This document shows, in pieces, positions 22,838-23,071 of a stretch of 23,071 nucleotides of DNA. Position 1 is the stretch's first letter, and each line of letters opens with the position of its first letter. Source of the DNA: Basidiobolus ranarum (taxonomy: Eukaryota > Basidiobolomycota > Basidiobolomycetes > Basidiobolales); the NCBI GenBank assembly GCA_040143965.1, contig JASJQH010000174.1, positions 1 through 23,071 on the forward strand. Reading direction: 5' to 3'. The notes beneath the pieces were generated by a model, which searched no databases, was not told the origin of the DNA, and worked only from the letters and a program-made list of their open reading frames with translations. The position numbers and the translations under genes were made by a program.

Positions 22838-23071
22838 CTAGGAGAGCAAGAGTTTACAGTCACGGGCCACTAATTTTGTCAGAATAGACCTAGTCGTTCG
22901 AACCCTCATTTCTATTAACTGCTCTGGAAGCTGAGGTGTCCGTTGGAATCGCATCAGACAGAAATGGGTCTTGTTCATCGTTTGTCCAGCAACACTGACA
23001 CGTTCATCTGTAAGGTAATGGATTAGCAACCATTCCATTATCGGAAACATCTGTACTCACCAGTGATTTCT
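22838..23071 (-). CDS. 3' end of an unidentified gene (partial)
   Basis: Two exons can be read: 23061-23071 (EIT and the first base of the next codon) and 22838-23007. The intron between them, 23008-23060, has a strong gtgagt donor, a CTAAT branch-like site and a ttacag acceptor. The joined frame gives DERVSVAGQTMNKTHFCLM, then RFQRTPQLPEQLIEMRVRTT, and ends VARDCKLLLS. I do not recognise the protein, and the rest lies beyond the right edge. The consistent intron is the main support. Confidence 0.42.

Noticed and set aside
22890-22912. GTTCGAAC, like a tRNA T-loop
   Set aside because: It lies in a probable exon, and no cloverleaf can be drawn around it.

Overview
The window looks like nuclear DNA of a fungus. 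It is AT-rich, and its genes are cut by many introns of about 35-95 nt with GT-AG ends and CTRAY/TACTAAC-like branch points. The proteins are fungal: Crz1-type zinc-finger factor, Trp2/TrpE, Ipp1, Fyv7, Pap1 and SPF45. The wording of the poly(A) polymerase, a DUF8032-type protein and a Fanzor remnant of the kind I associate with Mucoromycota point to an early-diverging (Mucoromycota-like) fungus. That placement is from memory of the families, not from a search.

Layout. Left edge: the 3' end of an SPF45/RBM17 splicing-factor gene (+), convergent with a Crz1/Prz1-like calcineurin-pathway transcription factor (-). A run of minus-strand genes follows: an 11-exon WD40 protein with an acidic N-terminus and a coiled coil (3244-5688); anthranilate synthase component I (7053-8733) with a 6-nt first coding exon; inorganic pyrophosphatase (10738-11691); and an Fyv7-like ribosome-biogenesis protein (12278-13131). 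A 987-bp inverted-repeat DNA transposon (5867-6853) carrying a decayed Fanzor (TnpB-like) gene sits between the WD40 gene and trpE. Fyv7 is head-to-head with a plus-strand poly(A) polymerase gene of about 17 exons (14022-17110). A 1.77-kb gene-free upstream region with CCCCT motifs, an E-box and a hairpin precedes an intronless protein with two DUF8032-like domains (18883-20223). The right end holds a small uncharacterised minus-strand gene with a TATA-like box and the likely 3' end of another minus-strand gene.

The genes are mostly housekeeping: pre-mRNA splicing and polyadenylation, ribosome assembly, tryptophan synthesis and phosphate metabolism. Two are probable regulators. I joined exons by hand. 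In every multi-exon model the phases close to a whole number of codons, which supports the splice sites, but no transcript data were used. The most unusual items are the Fanzor-bearing transposon, the trpE micro-exon, the GC-AG intron and variable 5' exons of the poly(A) polymerase gene, the C2HC-like third finger of the Crz1 homologue, and the duplicated domain in the DUF8032 protein.
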